Of a stretch of DNA of 64,000 nucleotides, positions 34,616 through 43,695 are shown piece after piece (the stretch's first letter is position 1; the number at the start of each line of letters is the position of its first letter). The stretch is taken from the NCBI RefSeq assembly GCF_046297895.1, contig NZ_JBKBHC010000007.1, positions 1 to 64,000 of the forward strand, given 5' to 3'. The translations under genes and the position numbers were made by a program. The DNA comes from Ferrovibrio sp046297895. Lineage in GTDB: Bacteria; Pseudomonadota; Alphaproteobacteria; Ferrovibrionales; Ferrovibrionaceae. The notes beneath the pieces are model-generated. The model saw only the letters and a list, made by a program, of their open reading frames with translations. It did no database searches and was not told the DNA's origin.

Positions 34616-34870
34616 TCAGCCCACCAGTTCGACCGAGTAATTCTCGATCACCGTGTTGGCCAGCAGCTTCTGCGCCATGTCCCTCACCGCGGCTTCGATC
34701 TCGGCCTTCGGTTTGGCGGCCAGCGCGCCGGAAAGCTCCAGCTCGATCAGCTTGCCCTGGCGCACCTCGGCGACATCGGCGAAGCCAAGGCTGTGCAGCG
34801 CCTGGCCGATCGCCTTGCCCTGGGGATCGAGCACGCCGTTCTTCAGGCTGACATGGACGCGGGCTTTCAT
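34616..34870 (-). CDS. purS: Phosphoribosylformylglycinamidine synthase subunit PurS
   Basis: 84 residues: MKARVHVSLKNGVLDPQGKA, ALHSLGFADVAEVRQGKLIE and CTD-like ENYSVELV. PurS dimers bridge PurL and PurQ. ATG 34870 is the family start; the open frame runs 12 codons further upstream without similarity. It is the first gene of the purS-purQ-purL-bolA-grxD group. Confidence 0.95.
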   Translation of the reverse strand: MKARVHVSLKNGVLDPQGKAIGQALHSLGFADVAEVRQGKLIELELSGALAAKPKAEIEAAVRDMAQKLLANTVIENYSVELVG

Positions 34871-34904
34871 GGAATTCTGTGTCCTTCTCAAAAAACTGCG
34901 GCTC

Positions 34905-34937
34905 AAAAAGCTGCGGCGGCCTTAGCAGGGCCGCCGC
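34905..34937 (-). terminator. Terminator between purC and purS
   Basis: On the minus strand a perfect 9-bp stem GCGGCGGCC / GGCCGCCGC with a 7-base loop is followed by AGCTTTTTGAGC. It lies 30 bases past the purC stop and would end or reduce transcription before purS, so purC levels can differ from purSQL. Confidence 0.75.
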
Positions 34938-34967
34938 GGTATTCTCACGGCGCCTGTATCGCGCCTG

Positions 34968-35732
34968 TTACTGCATGGTGTCCGGACCCTTGATGTCGCG
35001 CGGGCCGCCCTCGGGCAGAATGCCCAGCCGCCGCGCCACTTCCTGATAGGCCTCGGCGACATTGCCGAGATCGCGGCGGAAGCGGTCCTTGTCCATCTTC
35101 TCGTTGGTCTTCAGATCCCACAGGCGCGCCGAATCCGGGCTGATCTCGTCGGCCAGGATGATGCGCATTTCGTCGTTCTGCCACCAGCGGCCGAATTCCA
35201 GCTTGAAGTCGACCAGACGGATGCCGATGCCGAGGAACAGACCGGAGAGGAAATCGTTGATGCGCAGCGCGAGATGCATGATCTCGTCGATCTCCTGCGG
35301 CGTGGCCCAGCCGAAGCAGGTGATGTGTTCTTCCGACACCAGCGGATCGCCCAGCTCGTCGTTCTTGTAATAGAACTCGACGATGGAACGCGGCAGGTTG
35401 GTGCCCTCGGCGACGCCGAGCCGCGTCGCCAGAGAACCGGCGGCAACATTGCGCACCACGACTTCGAGCGGGATGATCTCGACTTCCTTGATCAGCTGCT
35501 CGCGCATGTTCAGCCGGCGCACGAAATGGGTCGGGATGCCGACCTCGCCCAGCCGCGTCATCAGGTATTCGGAGATGCGGTTGTTGAGCACCCCCTTGCC
35601 GGTGATGGTGCCTTTTTTCTTGTTGTTGAACGCGGTCGCGTCGTCCTTGAAATACTGTACCAGAGTGCCCGGCTCCGGCCCTTCGAAGAGAACCTTTGCC
35701 TTGCCCTCATAGACCTGTCTGCGGCGCGTCAT
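34968..35732 (-). CDS. purC: SAICAR synthetase
   Basis: 254 residues. PurC joins aspartate to CAIR with ATP in purine synthesis. Visible are the N-terminal strand RRQVYEGKAKVLFEG, FKDDATAFN, GVLNNRISEYLMTRL, the IPLEVVVRNVAAGSLATRLG loop, GIRLVDFKLEFGRW and LADEISPDSARLWD. ATG 35732 is chosen as the family start. Its C-terminal ~15 residues (GILPEGGPRDIKGPDTMQ) are typical of alphaproteobacterial PurC. It is divergent from the zeta-inhibitor gene, with 232 bases between the starts. Confidence 0.96.
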   Translation of the reverse strand: MTRRRQVYEGKAKVLFEGPEPGTLVQYFKDDATAFNNKKKGTITGKGVLNNRISEYLMTRLGEVGIPTHFVRRLNMREQLIKEVEIIPLEVVVRNVAAGSLATRLGVAEGTNLPRSIVEFYYKNDELGDPLVSEEHITCFGWATPQEIDEIMHLALRINDFLSGLFLGIGIRLVDFKLEFGRWWQNDEMRIILADEISPDSARLWDLKTNEKMDKDRFRRDLGNVAEAYQEVARRLGILPEGGPRDIKGPDTMQ

Positions 35733-35964
35733 GGCACACCCGTGATCTGTTGGGGGAAGCGGGGGATTTGCTTGGCCCTTCAATAGCGCAAGGGGGCCGC
35801 TGCCGCAATCGGCCGGCGGCAGAATAGCGCTGGAAATTCGGTCCCGCGGCCGAGACGGAAACGCGGTTTTCCGCCGCAAAATGCCGCAGCCTCCGACCCT
35901 TGCGGCACGCCCCGCCGCTCTCCTATATAACGGGCACGCCAGACCGCATGACAACGAGGCCCGG

Positions 35965-36282
35965 ATGACCACCTTCGACGACCGCAAGGATGCCTTCGAG
36001 AAGAAGCATGCCCATGACGAGGAGCTCGCCTTCAAGGCGACCGCGCGGCGCAACAAGCTGCTGGGCCTGTGGATCGCCGAGCAGATCGGGCTGACCGGCG
36101 ACAAGGCCGAGGCCTATGCCAAGGAAGTGGTGGCGGCCGATTTCGAGGAAGCCGGCGACGCCGACGTGATCCGCAAGGCGATGGCCGACCTCAAGGCCGG
36201 CAAAGTGGAGATTTCCGAACACCGGCTGCAGGCCAAGCTGGCCGAGCTGATGGAAGTCGCCAAGAAGCAGGTCGCGGGTTAA
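35965..36282 (+). CDS. DUF1476 protein, F1-ATPase zeta-inhibitor family
   Basis: 105 residues: MTTFDDRKDAFEKKHAHDEE, FKATARRNKLLGLWIAEQIG, the KEVVAADFEEAGDADV segment and a C-terminal helix. In Paracoccus denitrificans the zeta subunit of this family inserts its N-terminal helix into F1-ATPase and blocks ATP hydrolysis. The N-terminal inhibitory region is complete here, so the same role is likely. ATG 35965 begins the family sequence; the frame is open upstream. The family is essentially alphaproteobacterial. Confidence 0.92.
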   Translation: MTTFDDRKDAFEKKHAHDEELAFKATARRNKLLGLWIAEQIGLTGDKAEAYAKEVVAADFEEAGDADVIRKAMADLKAGKVEISEHRLQAKLAELMEVAKKQVAG

Positions 36283-36303
36283 ATACCGGTTTTCCGGTAA
36301 GAA

Positions 36304-37725
36304 TCAGCCTACTTTCACGGTCGCCATCATCCCGGCGGCCTGATGCTCCAGGATATGGCAGTGGAGCATCCATTCGCCGGGATTGTCGGCCACCAGGGCC
36401 AGTGGCGCGGTTTCGCCCGGCTGCAGCAGCACGGTGTCGCGCCATGGCCGGCCCGGCTGGTTCAGCACCCGGAAGACATGGCCGTGCAGATGCACGGGAT
36501 GCGGCCAGGACGTATCGTTGCTGACATCGAAAATGTAGCTTTTCCCGAGCTTTAGACGAAAAAGCGGATCATGGCCGTGATGGCCTTGGTGATCCGTCAT
36601 GGCCTGACCGTTGAGGCTCCAGGCCATGCGGTGCTTCTGGAAGGCCTCGCGCATGTCCAGCACCGGCCCGCCATCGACCCGCAGGGCATAGGGCACGCCC
36701 ATGCCGCCGCCGAGCACCAGGGGCAGGCGTTCGGCCGCGGCCAGATCGGGTTCGGCGACGGGATTGGGCGTCAGCCGGGGGGTGGCGCGGCCGGCGGCGC
36801 CTGCCATCGGCGTCTCGCCATAGGCCAGATCGGTCAGCCGATGCTCGCGGCCCTGGAAATCGCGGTCGAGCACGGGATAGCGCCGGCCCGGTTCGCCGGT
36901 CAGGTCGAGGATGAGATCGGCGCGCATGCCTGGTCCAAGCGTTATGCGGCCATCGGGCCCGAGCCTTTGCGGCGCATCGAGCGGATGGCCGTCCAGCGCC
37001 ACCAGCCAGGGGGCGTGATCGGTGAAGCGCAGGTCGAAGATCCGCGCATTGGCGGTGTTGACCAGGCGCAGGCGCAGGCGTTCGCCGGCCGTGACGGCAT
37101 AGGGCTGGGCCAGGCGGCCATTCATCAGCGCGGTGTTGCCCAGCCGGCCGGCATGGGTGATGTCCATGTAATTGCGGAAATCGCCGGTGATCTGGGCGCT
37201 ACGGTCCAGCCGCAGATCGCTCAGGACCCAGGCGACGTCGCGGTCGACCGCCGGCGGATCGGGCTCGTCGACGATCAGCAGGCCATACAGGCCGCGGCCG
37301 ACCTGTTCGGGATTGCCGGCATGGGGGTGATACCAGAATGTTCCCGCATCGGCGCAGACGAAATCATAAAGGAAGCTTTCGCCCGGCTTCACCGGCGGCT
37401 GGGTCAGGCCGGGCACGCCATCCATCGCATGCGGCAGGCGGATGCCGTGCCAGTGGATCGTGGTGTCCTGCTGCAGGCCGTTCTGCAGCAGCGCGCGCAA
37501 CCGTTCGCCCTGCCGCACACGCAGCAGCGGGCCGGGCAGGCTGCCGTTATAGCCCCACAGCCGCGTTTCCGGCTGGCCCGGCACAACGGGCAATGCCACG
37601 GGCGCGGCAGTCAGGCTGTAACCCGCCGCCTGTGCGGTGCGTGGCTGAGCGATGCGCGGCAGGGTGATGCAGCCGACCATCGCGGCAGCAGAGGCGGACA
37701 TGAAAGTGCGGCGCGAGAAACCCAT
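36304..37725 (-). CDS. Multicopper oxidase with Tat signal
   Basis: 473 residues. The N-terminus MGFSRRTFMSASAAAMVG is a twin-arginine signal, so the folded enzyme is exported to the periplasm. All four copper motifs are present: HWHGIRLP, FWYHPHAG, HPVHLHGHVF and MLHCHILEHQAAGMM (T1 Cys, with Met as the axial ligand). It is a three-cupredoxin laccase/CueO-like enzyme without a Met-rich insert. Roles could be cuprous-ion or phenol oxidation. ATG 37725 keeps the Tat motif near the start; TTG 37734 is 3 codons upstream. No copper exporter is adjacent; the DMT exporter lies 10 bases upstream. Confidence 0.92.
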   Translation of the reverse strand: MGFSRRTFMSASAAAMVGCITLPRIAQPRTAQAAGYSLTAAPVALPVVPGQPETRLWGYNGSLPGPLLRVRQGERLRALLQNGLQQDTTIHWHGIRLPHAMDGVPGLTQPPVKPGESFLYDFVCADAGTFWYHPHAGNPEQVGRGLYGLLIVDEPDPPAVDRDVAWVLSDLRLDRSAQITGDFRNYMDITHAGRLGNTALMNGRLAQPYAVTAGERLRLRLVNTANARIFDLRFTDHAPWLVALDGHPLDAPQRLGPDGRITLGPGMRADLILDLTGEPGRRYPVLDRDFQGREHRLTDLAYGETPMAGAAGRATPRLTPNPVAEPDLAAAERLPLVLGGGMGVPYALRVDGGPVLDMREAFQKHRMAWSLNGQAMTDHQGHHGHDPLFRLKLGKSYIFDVSNDTSWPHPVHLHGHVFRVLNQPGRPWRDTVLLQPGETAPLALVADNPGEWMLHCHILEHQAAGMMATVKVG

Positions 37726-37735
37726 GGCATACAAA

Positions 37736-38632
37736 TTAGCACGCCGCGCGCTCCGGACGATGGGCCAGCCACAATCCGAGCAGCAGAATCGCCAGCCCCG
37801 CCAGTAACGGTAGCGTGAGCGGTTCGGCCAGAACCAGCGCGCCGAACAGGCCGGCCGTCACCGGGCTGAGGCCCAGGAAGATCGTCACCCGCGTGGGCGA
37901 GGCATGCCGCAGGGCCCAGAGCCAGACGGCATAGAAGATGCCGCTGGAGACGCCGATGAACAGAACGGCGGCCCAGCCCTGCGCGCTGTAGCCGCGCCAG
38001 CCGGCGAACAGGCCCTCGGGGATGCTGAGCAGCAGCAGGAAGCCCACGCTGGCCAGCATGGCAAACGCCCCCACGGGCAAGGTGGGATAACGCTGCAGAT
38101 AGGGCCGGTAGAGCACCGAGCAGACCGCGCCGCAGAGCGCGGCGAGCAACACCGCGGCCTCGCCGAGCAGGCCTGAACCGCGGCCTGGGCCGGGGGCGGG
38201 ATCGAACAGCGTCTCGCCCAACGCCAGCGCCACGCCCAGTATGGTCAGCAGGACGCCGATGCTCTTGTTCGCGGTCATCCGTTCGCGGCCGAGCAGGGCC
38301 GCGACGATCATGGTGAGCAGCGGAAAGCTGGCGAACAGCAGCGCGGCGCGCGCCGCCGGGATCAGCGACAGACCAAAATTGAGCAATGCAATCAGCAATC
38401 CGAATTGTATGACGCCAAGGCCTGCGATGGGCAGGATGTCGCGGCGGGCGAACCGCATGGGCTGCCTCTGCCACCACAACACCGGCAGCAGGCAGAGCGC
38501 GCCGATCAGATAGCGGAACATCGCCAGCGTGGCGGGGCCACTCTCGGTCACCACGAAGCGCGTCGCCACCATGGCCGCGCCGACCTGGATGCCGACGCTG
38601 GCCGCCGCCAGGATGGGCCAGTACGGCTTCAC
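37736..38632 (-). CDS. EamA-family (DMT superfamily) transporter
   Basis: 298 residues with ten membrane helices in two EamA repeats; repeat signatures are SGPATLAMFRYLIGALCLLP in the first half and the GLSPVTAGLFGALVLAEPLT segment in the second. Such proteins export amino acids, metabolites or drugs. It overlaps the MarR-GNAT gene by 4 bases, so it is probably co-expressed with and controlled by that regulator. The substrate is unknown. Confidence 0.9.
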   Translation of the reverse strand: MKPYWPILAAASVGIQVGAAMVATRFVVTESGPATLAMFRYLIGALCLLPVLWWQRQPMRFARRDILPIAGLGVIQFGLLIALLNFGLSLIPAARAALLFASFPLLTMIVAALLGRERMTANKSIGVLLTILGVALALGETLFDPAPGPGRGSGLLGEAAVLLAALCGAVCSVLYRPYLQRYPTLPVGAFAMLASVGFLLLLSIPEGLFAGWRGYSAQGWAAVLFIGVSSGIFYAVWLWALRHASPTRVTIFLGLSPVTAGLFGALVLAEPLTLPLLAGLAILLLGLWLAHRPERAAC

Positions 38633-39588
38633 AATGGAAGTTCCCAGGTCTCGCCAACCAGGTCCTTGCCGAAACTGCGATGCGCCTCGCTGGCCACCAG
38701 CCTGAATCCGGCCTTTTCATAGATGCCGCGGGCGGCGGTCAGCACGCTGTTGGTCCACAGCGTGATCTTCTTATAACCTGCCTTGCGGGCGAAGCGGATG
38801 CATTCCGTCACCAGGGCCTTGCCCACGCCAAGGCCCCGCGCCTTTGGATCGACGATCAGCACGCGCAGCTTGGCCACCGTTTTGCTTTTGCGGATGAGGA
38901 AGACGCTGCCGACCCGCTCGCCATCGAGTTCGGCGATCCAGGCGCGTTCGCAGGAGGGATCGAACTTGCGCAGAAATTCCGCGCCGACCTCGGCCGCCAG
39001 CGCCTCGAAACTGCCGTCCCAGCCGTATTCCTGGCTGTAGAGTTCGGCATGGCGCTGCACCATCCAGCCTATGTCGCCGGGCCGGTGCGGCCGCAGGATC
39101 ACGCCAGGCCTGGCGGGCTTTGCCGCGGAGGCACCGCCGAGCAGGGTCTCGATCTCGTCCATCGCGGCGCTCAGCCGCGCGCGTTCGGCAGACGAGAGCC
39201 GTGCCAGCAGCGGCTCCAGCACGCGGTTGGAAGCCGCCTCCAGCGGCACCATGGTGCGGCGGCCCTTCGATGTCAGCCGCAACAGGCTCTGCCGTGCGTC
39301 TTCCCGCATCGGCTTGCGCGTCACCAGCCCCTGCCTGCCGAAACGGGCCAGCATGCGGCTGAGATAGCCGGCATCGAGACCCAGGTCGCGCACCAGGTCG
39401 CTGGCGGTGACGCGGTCGCGATGCGCCAGTTCGTAGAGCACGCGGGTCTCGGCCAGCGAGAAAGGGGCGTAGAGCTTGCCGTCTTCCAGCACGCCGATCT
39501 TGTGCGTGTAGAAGCGATTGAATCGCCGCATGCGTTCAATCTGCTGTGTCAGAGCAGGCTGCGGCGTGAGGGTGGATCTGGCGGCCAT
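38629..39588 (-). CDS. MarR-family regulator fused to GNAT acetyltransferase
   Basis: 319 residues. The N-terminal half (~1-150) is a MarR winged helix: FSLAETRVLYELAHRDRVTA, DLVRDLGLDAGYLSRMLARF (recognition helix), and the basic wing RKPMREDARQSLLRLTSKGR. The C-terminal half (~165-319) is a GNAT domain with VDPKARGLGVGKALVTECIR as the acetyl-CoA loop. MarR-GNAT fusions are a recognised group, and an acetylatable ligand could also be the inducer. A perfect TTGACT-G-AGTCAA palindrome lies 42 bases upstream of the ATG, a likely autoregulatory operator for this gene and eamA. Confidence 0.92.
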   Translation of the reverse strand: MAARSTLTPQPALTQQIERMRRFNRFYTHKIGVLEDGKLYAPFSLAETRVLYELAHRDRVTASDLVRDLGLDAGYLSRMLARFGRQGLVTRKPMREDARQSLLRLTSKGRRTMVPLEAASNRVLEPLLARLSSAERARLSAAMDEIETLLGGASAAKPARPGVILRPHRPGDIGWMVQRHAELYSQEYGWDGSFEALAAEVGAEFLRKFDPSCERAWIAELDGERVGSVFLIRKSKTVAKLRVLIVDPKARGLGVGKALVTECIRFARKAGYKKITLWTNSVLTAARGIYEKAGFRLVASEAHRSFGKDLVGETWELPL

Positions 39589-39630
39589 GGCGTTTCCCCG
39601 GCTGTGCGGCGCCAGTCTCGGACGTAATAG

Positions 39631-39643
39631 TTGACTGAGTCAA
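39631..39643 (-). promoter_or_regulatory. MarR-type operator upstream of marR-gnat
   Basis: TTGACT-G-AGTCAA is a perfect 13-bp palindrome in an AT-richer context (ATAG...GTAT), 42 bases before the MarR-GNAT start. MarR-GNAT regulators commonly use TTGACTNAGTCAA-like sites. The site overlaps the last codons of the upstream serine hydrolase gene by 4 bases. Confidence 0.75.
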
Positions 39644-40485
39644 GTATATCGGAAGACCGCCGCCTCCAGCGCCGCCATGTCGGCGCCAGGTGAAAACCCG
39701 GCCGCCGTGACGCCTTCGGCCGGCCGGTGATAGACGGCGACCACGCTGCCCGGACCGCCGCCGCTATGGCCCTCGACATGCAGGCCGGTGGCGGCCTCGC
39801 CGCACATCAGGCCCAGGCCATATCCGGGCGCCAGCCAGGGCCGGTCGGATACCGGACCGCCGAGCCGGTAGGGATGCCGCATCGCCCGCAGCAGGCCGGG
39901 CGGCAGGAACCCGCTCGCGAGCAGGCCATGCAGCAGCCGCGCGGCCGCGGCCAGCGGCCCGACCAGCAGCCCGTGATAGACCCAGCCGGGATGATAGCCA
40001 GCGACCAGGCCCGGCAGCCCCTTGAGATCTGCCCGCGTCTGCGCCAGATGCACGCCCTCGATGCCCAGTGGCCCGAATACCAGCAGATCCAGCGCCCTGC
40101 CCAGCGGTTCGCCGAAGGCATGGGCCACCGTTTGCCCCAGATGCCAGTAGCCGATATTGGAATAGCCCCAGCCCTCGCCCGGGGTGTACCGCAGCCGGCC
40201 GGCATCGCAGCGCGCCAGCAGCTCGGCCAGCGGCCAGGGCTCCTCGCCGCGTTCCACGGCCGCATGATACTCGGGCAGGCCGCCGTAATCGGGCAGGCCG
40301 GACCTGTGCTGCAGCAGGTGGCGCAGGGTATAGGGCGCGTCGGGCAGACTGTCGTCGAGATGCAGGATGCCGTCGCGCACCAATGCGAGGACCGCCGCCG
40401 CCAGAACGGTCTTGGTGAAGCTCCACCACGGCACGACCGGACCGTCTGAAGCCGATGCCGTATTTCCAACCAGGATCATGTTCAT
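39640..40485 (-). CDS. Serine hydrolase of the beta-lactamase/DD-peptidase class C family
   Basis: 281 residues. The nucleophile motif SxxK is in WWSFTKTVLA (Ser22, Lys25), the Tyr motif is YSN in GWGYSNIGYWHLG, and the third motif is HSG in EGHSGGGPGS in place of KTG, as in esterase/peptidase members. No signal peptide is seen; the protein begins only ~20 residues before the SxxK, shorter than usual, so a missing N-terminal strand or an unusual start is possible. Two ATGs at 40485 and 40479 are available. Function could be an esterase, D-amino peptidase or beta-lactamase-like enzyme. Confidence 0.85.
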   Translation of the reverse strand: MNMILVGNTASASDGPVVPWWSFTKTVLAAAVLALVRDGILHLDDSLPDAPYTLRHLLQHRSGLPDYGGLPEYHAAVERGEEPWPLAELLARCDAGRLRYTPGEGWGYSNIGYWHLGQTVAHAFGEPLGRALDLLVFGPLGIEGVHLAQTRADLKGLPGLVAGYHPGWVYHGLLVGPLAAAARLLHGLLASGFLPPGLLRAMRHPYRLGGPVSDRPWLAPGYGLGLMCGEAATGLHVEGHSGGGPGSVVAVYHRPAEGVTAAGFSPGADMAALEAAVFRYT

Positions 40486-40516
40486 CGCGCCAGCATACCC
40501 GGCAGGGCGAATGGCG

Positions 40517-41884
40517 TCAGGCTCTGAGCTGGCTGAGAAAGCTTTCGCGCCAATGCGTGATCGTGTTGGCGCGCAGCACGGCCATCATCTGCTCCCACCG
40601 CGAGCGGCGCTCGTCCAGCGGCATGGCGAGCGCGCGGTCGAGCGCCTCGGCCAGCGCCTCGGTATCGTAGGGATTGACGATCAGCGCCCCCTGCATCTCG
40701 CGCGCGGCACCGGCAAACCGCGACAGCACCAGCACCCCGGGATCGGCGGGGTCCTGAGAGGCGACATATTCCTTGGCCACCAGGTTCATGCCGTCGCGCA
40801 GGGGCGTGACGAAACCGACCCGGGCATGGCGGTAGAAACCCGCCAGCGTTTCGCGCGAGAAGGCCTTGTTGAGATAACGCACCGGCACCCAGTCGAATTC
40901 GGCGAACTTGCCGTTGATGCGGCCGGTCAGGGCATCCAGCTCGTTGCGCAGCTTGCGGTACTGCGCCACCTCGCCGCGCGAGATCGGCGCGATCTGCATG
41001 AAGGTGACCTTGCCGCGATGCTGCGGCCGCGACCCGAGCAGGTGATGGAACGCCTCGAATCGCTGCGGGATGCCCTTGGAATAATCCAGCCGGTCGACGC
41101 CGATCACCAGGTCGCGGCCGACCAGGCTTTCGCTCAGCCGCATGGTTTCCGGACTGCAGGCGCCGATGGTGGCCAGCCGCTCGAAACCGTCGGTATCGAT
41201 GCCGATGGGAAAGGCGCCGACGCGCAGATCGCGGCCATAGGCGGAAATCCTCCCGCCTGCGGCCACGCTGCCCCGGGCCTCGTGCAGGATGTATTCGGTG
41301 AGTGCGCGCACATCGCCGGTGGTCTGGAATCCGATCAGGTCATAGGCGCAGAGGTCGCGCACCAGCCGTTCGTGGCCGGGCAGTGCGGCCAGCACCTCGG
41401 GCGCGGGAAAGGGAATGTGCAGGAAAAAGCCGATACGGTTACGCACGCCGCGCCGGCGCAGTTCGGCCGCCAGCGGGATGAAGTGATAATCGTGGATCCA
41501 GATCACGTCATCAGGGCCGAGCAGCGGCACCAGAGCATCGGCGAAGCGGGCGTTGACCGCCAGATAGCCGTCCCAGCTTGCACGGTTGAAATTGATCAGG
41601 CCGAGCCGGTAATGGCAGAGCGGCCAAAGCGTGGCATTGGCGAATTCGAGATAGAACTGGCGGTGCTCGTCGGGCGTGAGGTCGAGCACGGCGTAATCGA
41701 CCCGGCCCTGACGAACACGATGCGGGGCTTTCGCCGCCTGTTCGCCCACTTCGCCACTCCAGCCGAACCACAAGCCGCCATGCGCCTGCAGCGCCTCGCG
41801 CAGGGCCACGGCCAGGCCGCCGGCCCGGCTCAGGCGTTCGCGCGGCATCGCCACGCGGTTGGAAACCACTACGAGCCGCGCCAA
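40517..41884 (-). CDS. otsA: Trehalose-6-phosphate synthase
   Basis: About 455 residues, GT20 family. OtsA joins UDP-glucose to glucose 6-phosphate. Visible are LVVVSNRVAMP, WPLCHYRL, IHDYHFIPLAAELRRRG, FFLHIPFP, IGVDRLDYSKGIPQRFEAF, and the nucleotide-sugar site TPLRDGMNLVAKEYVASQ. TTG 41884 is taken as start because GGAGGA lies at ideal distance; ATG 41899 is an alternative. Either start overlaps the end of the GH15 gene. It is the last gene of otsB-GH15-otsA. Confidence 0.95.
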   Translation of the reverse strand: MARLVVVSNRVAMPRERLSRAGGLAVALREALQAHGGLWFGWSGEVGEQAAKAPHRVRQGRVDYAVLDLTPDEHRQFYLEFANATLWPLCHYRLGLINFNRASWDGYLAVNARFADALVPLLGPDDVIWIHDYHFIPLAAELRRRGVRNRIGFFLHIPFPAPEVLAALPGHERLVRDLCAYDLIGFQTTGDVRALTEYILHEARGSVAAGGRISAYGRDLRVGAFPIGIDTDGFERLATIGACSPETMRLSESLVGRDLVIGVDRLDYSKGIPQRFEAFHHLLGSRPQHRGKVTFMQIAPISRGEVAQYRKLRNELDALTGRINGKFAEFDWVPVRYLNKAFSRETLAGFYRHARVGFVTPLRDGMNLVAKEYVASQDPADPGVLVLSRFAGAAREMQGALIVNPYDTEALAEALDRALAMPLDERRSRWEQMMAVLRANTITHWRESFLSQLRA

Positions 41885-43695
41885 AACGCCTCCTCCCATG
41901 TTTTCGACAGCCGCATGGCGCAGACGATCAGCCCCACCATGGAATAGGTCTGCGGGAAATTGCCCCATAATTCGCCGCTGCCCATGTCGATATCTTCGGA
42001 CAGAAGGCCGAGATGGTTGCGGGCCGAAAGCAGGCTTTCGAATATCTCGCGCGCTTCCTCGCGCCGGCCGACGGCGGCCAGCGCGTCGACATACCAGAAG
42101 GTGCAGATCGAGAAGGCATTATGCGGCGTGCCGAAATCGTCCGGCGCCACATAGCGCATCAGGTGGTTGCCGCGGCGCAATTCGCGGCCGATGGCATCCA
42201 GCGTGCCGAGAAAGCGCGGATCGTCGGCGGCGACGAAACCGATTTCCTGCAGCAGCAGCAGGGATGCATCCAGGTCGCGGCCGCCGAAGCTTTCGACGAA
42301 GCTGTTGCGTTCCGGGTTCCAGGCCTGCTCCAGGATCGCCTTGCGGATGCGCTGGGCATGGTCGGTCCAGTAGCCGGCGCGGGCATCCAGCCCCAGCACG
42401 CCGGCGATCCTGGCCAGGCGGCGGCAGGCGGCCCAGCACATCGCCGCCGAATGGGTATGTACGCGGGCGCGGCCGCGGAATTCCCACAGCCCGGCATCGG
42501 GTGTGAGCGCCAGCGCCGCAGCCTTCTCGCCCAGCCGCTCGAGTTGCTCGAACAGCGCGACATCGCCGCGGCGCGGCAGGCGGCGGTCGAAAAACATCTG
42601 CGCCACGGCCAGAACGATGGAGCCATAGGTATCGTTCTGGCGCTGGGCGAAAGCGGCGTTGCCGACCCGCACCGGCCCCATGCCGCGATAGCCCTGCAGG
42701 CTGGCGATGCTGCGTTCCTCCATGCCACCCGATGGGTTGAGCGGATAGACCGGCTGCAGTTCGGCATCGGGATTGATCGCCACCACGGTGGTGATGTAGC
42801 GGAGGAAATCCTCCATCGTCTTGGTCGCGCCCAGGCGGTTCAGCGCCTGCACGGTGAAATAGGCATCGCGCAGCCAGCAGAAACGGTAATCCCAGTTGCG
42901 CGGCGTGTTGGCCGCCTCGGGGATGGAGGTGGTGAGCGCGGCAAGGATGCCGCCGGTCTCCTCGGCGGCGCAGAGCTTCAGCGTGACGGCGGCGCGGATC
43001 ACCGCCTCCTGCCATTCGAACGGCACCGACAGATAGCGCACCCATTCGACCCAGTATTCGATGGTGCGTTCCTGGAACTCGCGCGCCATGTGGGTGATCG
43101 ACGCCGTGAAGCTTTCATCGGCCCCGAAGATCAACGTGACCGGGCCGGTGAGCACGAATTCGCTTTCGGCGTCGATGAAGGCGATCGGGGCATCGGTGGT
43201 CAGCCGCAGGGCAGCGCCCGGCGCGGTGAAGCGGATATGGTTGCTGCCAAGCGTACGGCTGGGCCGCGTGGCGCCGTAATCGAATAGCGGGCGCAGGCGG
43301 ATGCGAATCACCGGCGTGCCGCTCAGCGGCTCGATGCGGCGGATCAGCATGGCTGGCCGGTAGATGCGATCATGCTGCTTGAAGCGCGGGCAGAAGTCGG
43401 TGATGCGGATGCTGCCGCCCTGGCCATCGGTGAGGGTGGTGACCAGCACGGCGGTATTGTCGATGTAATGCTGTTCGCTGCCGTGCAGGTCCCGCAATTC
43501 GACGGCGAAGACGCCTTCATCGGCAAATTTGGGCTGCAGCAGGCCGCAGAAGACGGGATCGCCATCCAGCCGCGGGGCGCAATGCCACAGGATGCGGCCT
43601 GCGCGGTCGACAAGGGCGGCCACGACGCAGTTGCCGATCACGCCGAGATCGAGATTGGCCTGCCCGGGCGTATATCGGGGGGCATGTCCTGTCAT
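41869..43695 (-). CDS. Glycoside hydrolase family 15 protein
   Basis: 608 residues: an N-terminal super-sandwich domain (~1-240, with GVIGNCVVAALVDRAGRILW) and the (alpha/alpha)6 catalytic domain, with NWDYRFCWLRDAYFTVQAL, GLWEFRGRARVHTHSAAMCW (candidate acid Glu), and GLLSEDIDMGSGELWGNFPQ (candidate base region). GH15 enzymes are glucoamylases, glucodextranases or trehalases. Its place between otsB and otsA, with overlaps of 4 and ~16 bases, makes trehalase the best guess, so the operon both makes and breaks trehalose. No signal peptide: cytosolic. Confidence 0.92.
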   Translation of the reverse strand: MTGHAPRYTPGQANLDLGVIGNCVVAALVDRAGRILWHCAPRLDGDPVFCGLLQPKFADEGVFAVELRDLHGSEQHYIDNTAVLVTTLTDGQGGSIRITDFCPRFKQHDRIYRPAMLIRRIEPLSGTPVIRIRLRPLFDYGATRPSRTLGSNHIRFTAPGAALRLTTDAPIAFIDAESEFVLTGPVTLIFGADESFTASITHMAREFQERTIEYWVEWVRYLSVPFEWQEAVIRAAVTLKLCAAEETGGILAALTTSIPEAANTPRNWDYRFCWLRDAYFTVQALNRLGATKTMEDFLRYITTVVAINPDAELQPVYPLNPSGGMEERSIASLQGYRGMGPVRVGNAAFAQRQNDTYGSIVLAVAQMFFDRRLPRRGDVALFEQLERLGEKAAALALTPDAGLWEFRGRARVHTHSAAMCWAACRRLARIAGVLGLDARAGYWTDHAQRIRKAILEQAWNPERNSFVESFGGRDLDASLLLLQEIGFVAADDPRFLGTLDAIGRELRRGNHLMRYVAPDDFGTPHNAFSICTFWYVDALAAVGRREEAREIFESLLSARNHLGLLSEDIDMGSGELWGNFPQTYSMVGLIVCAMRLSKTWEEAFWRGS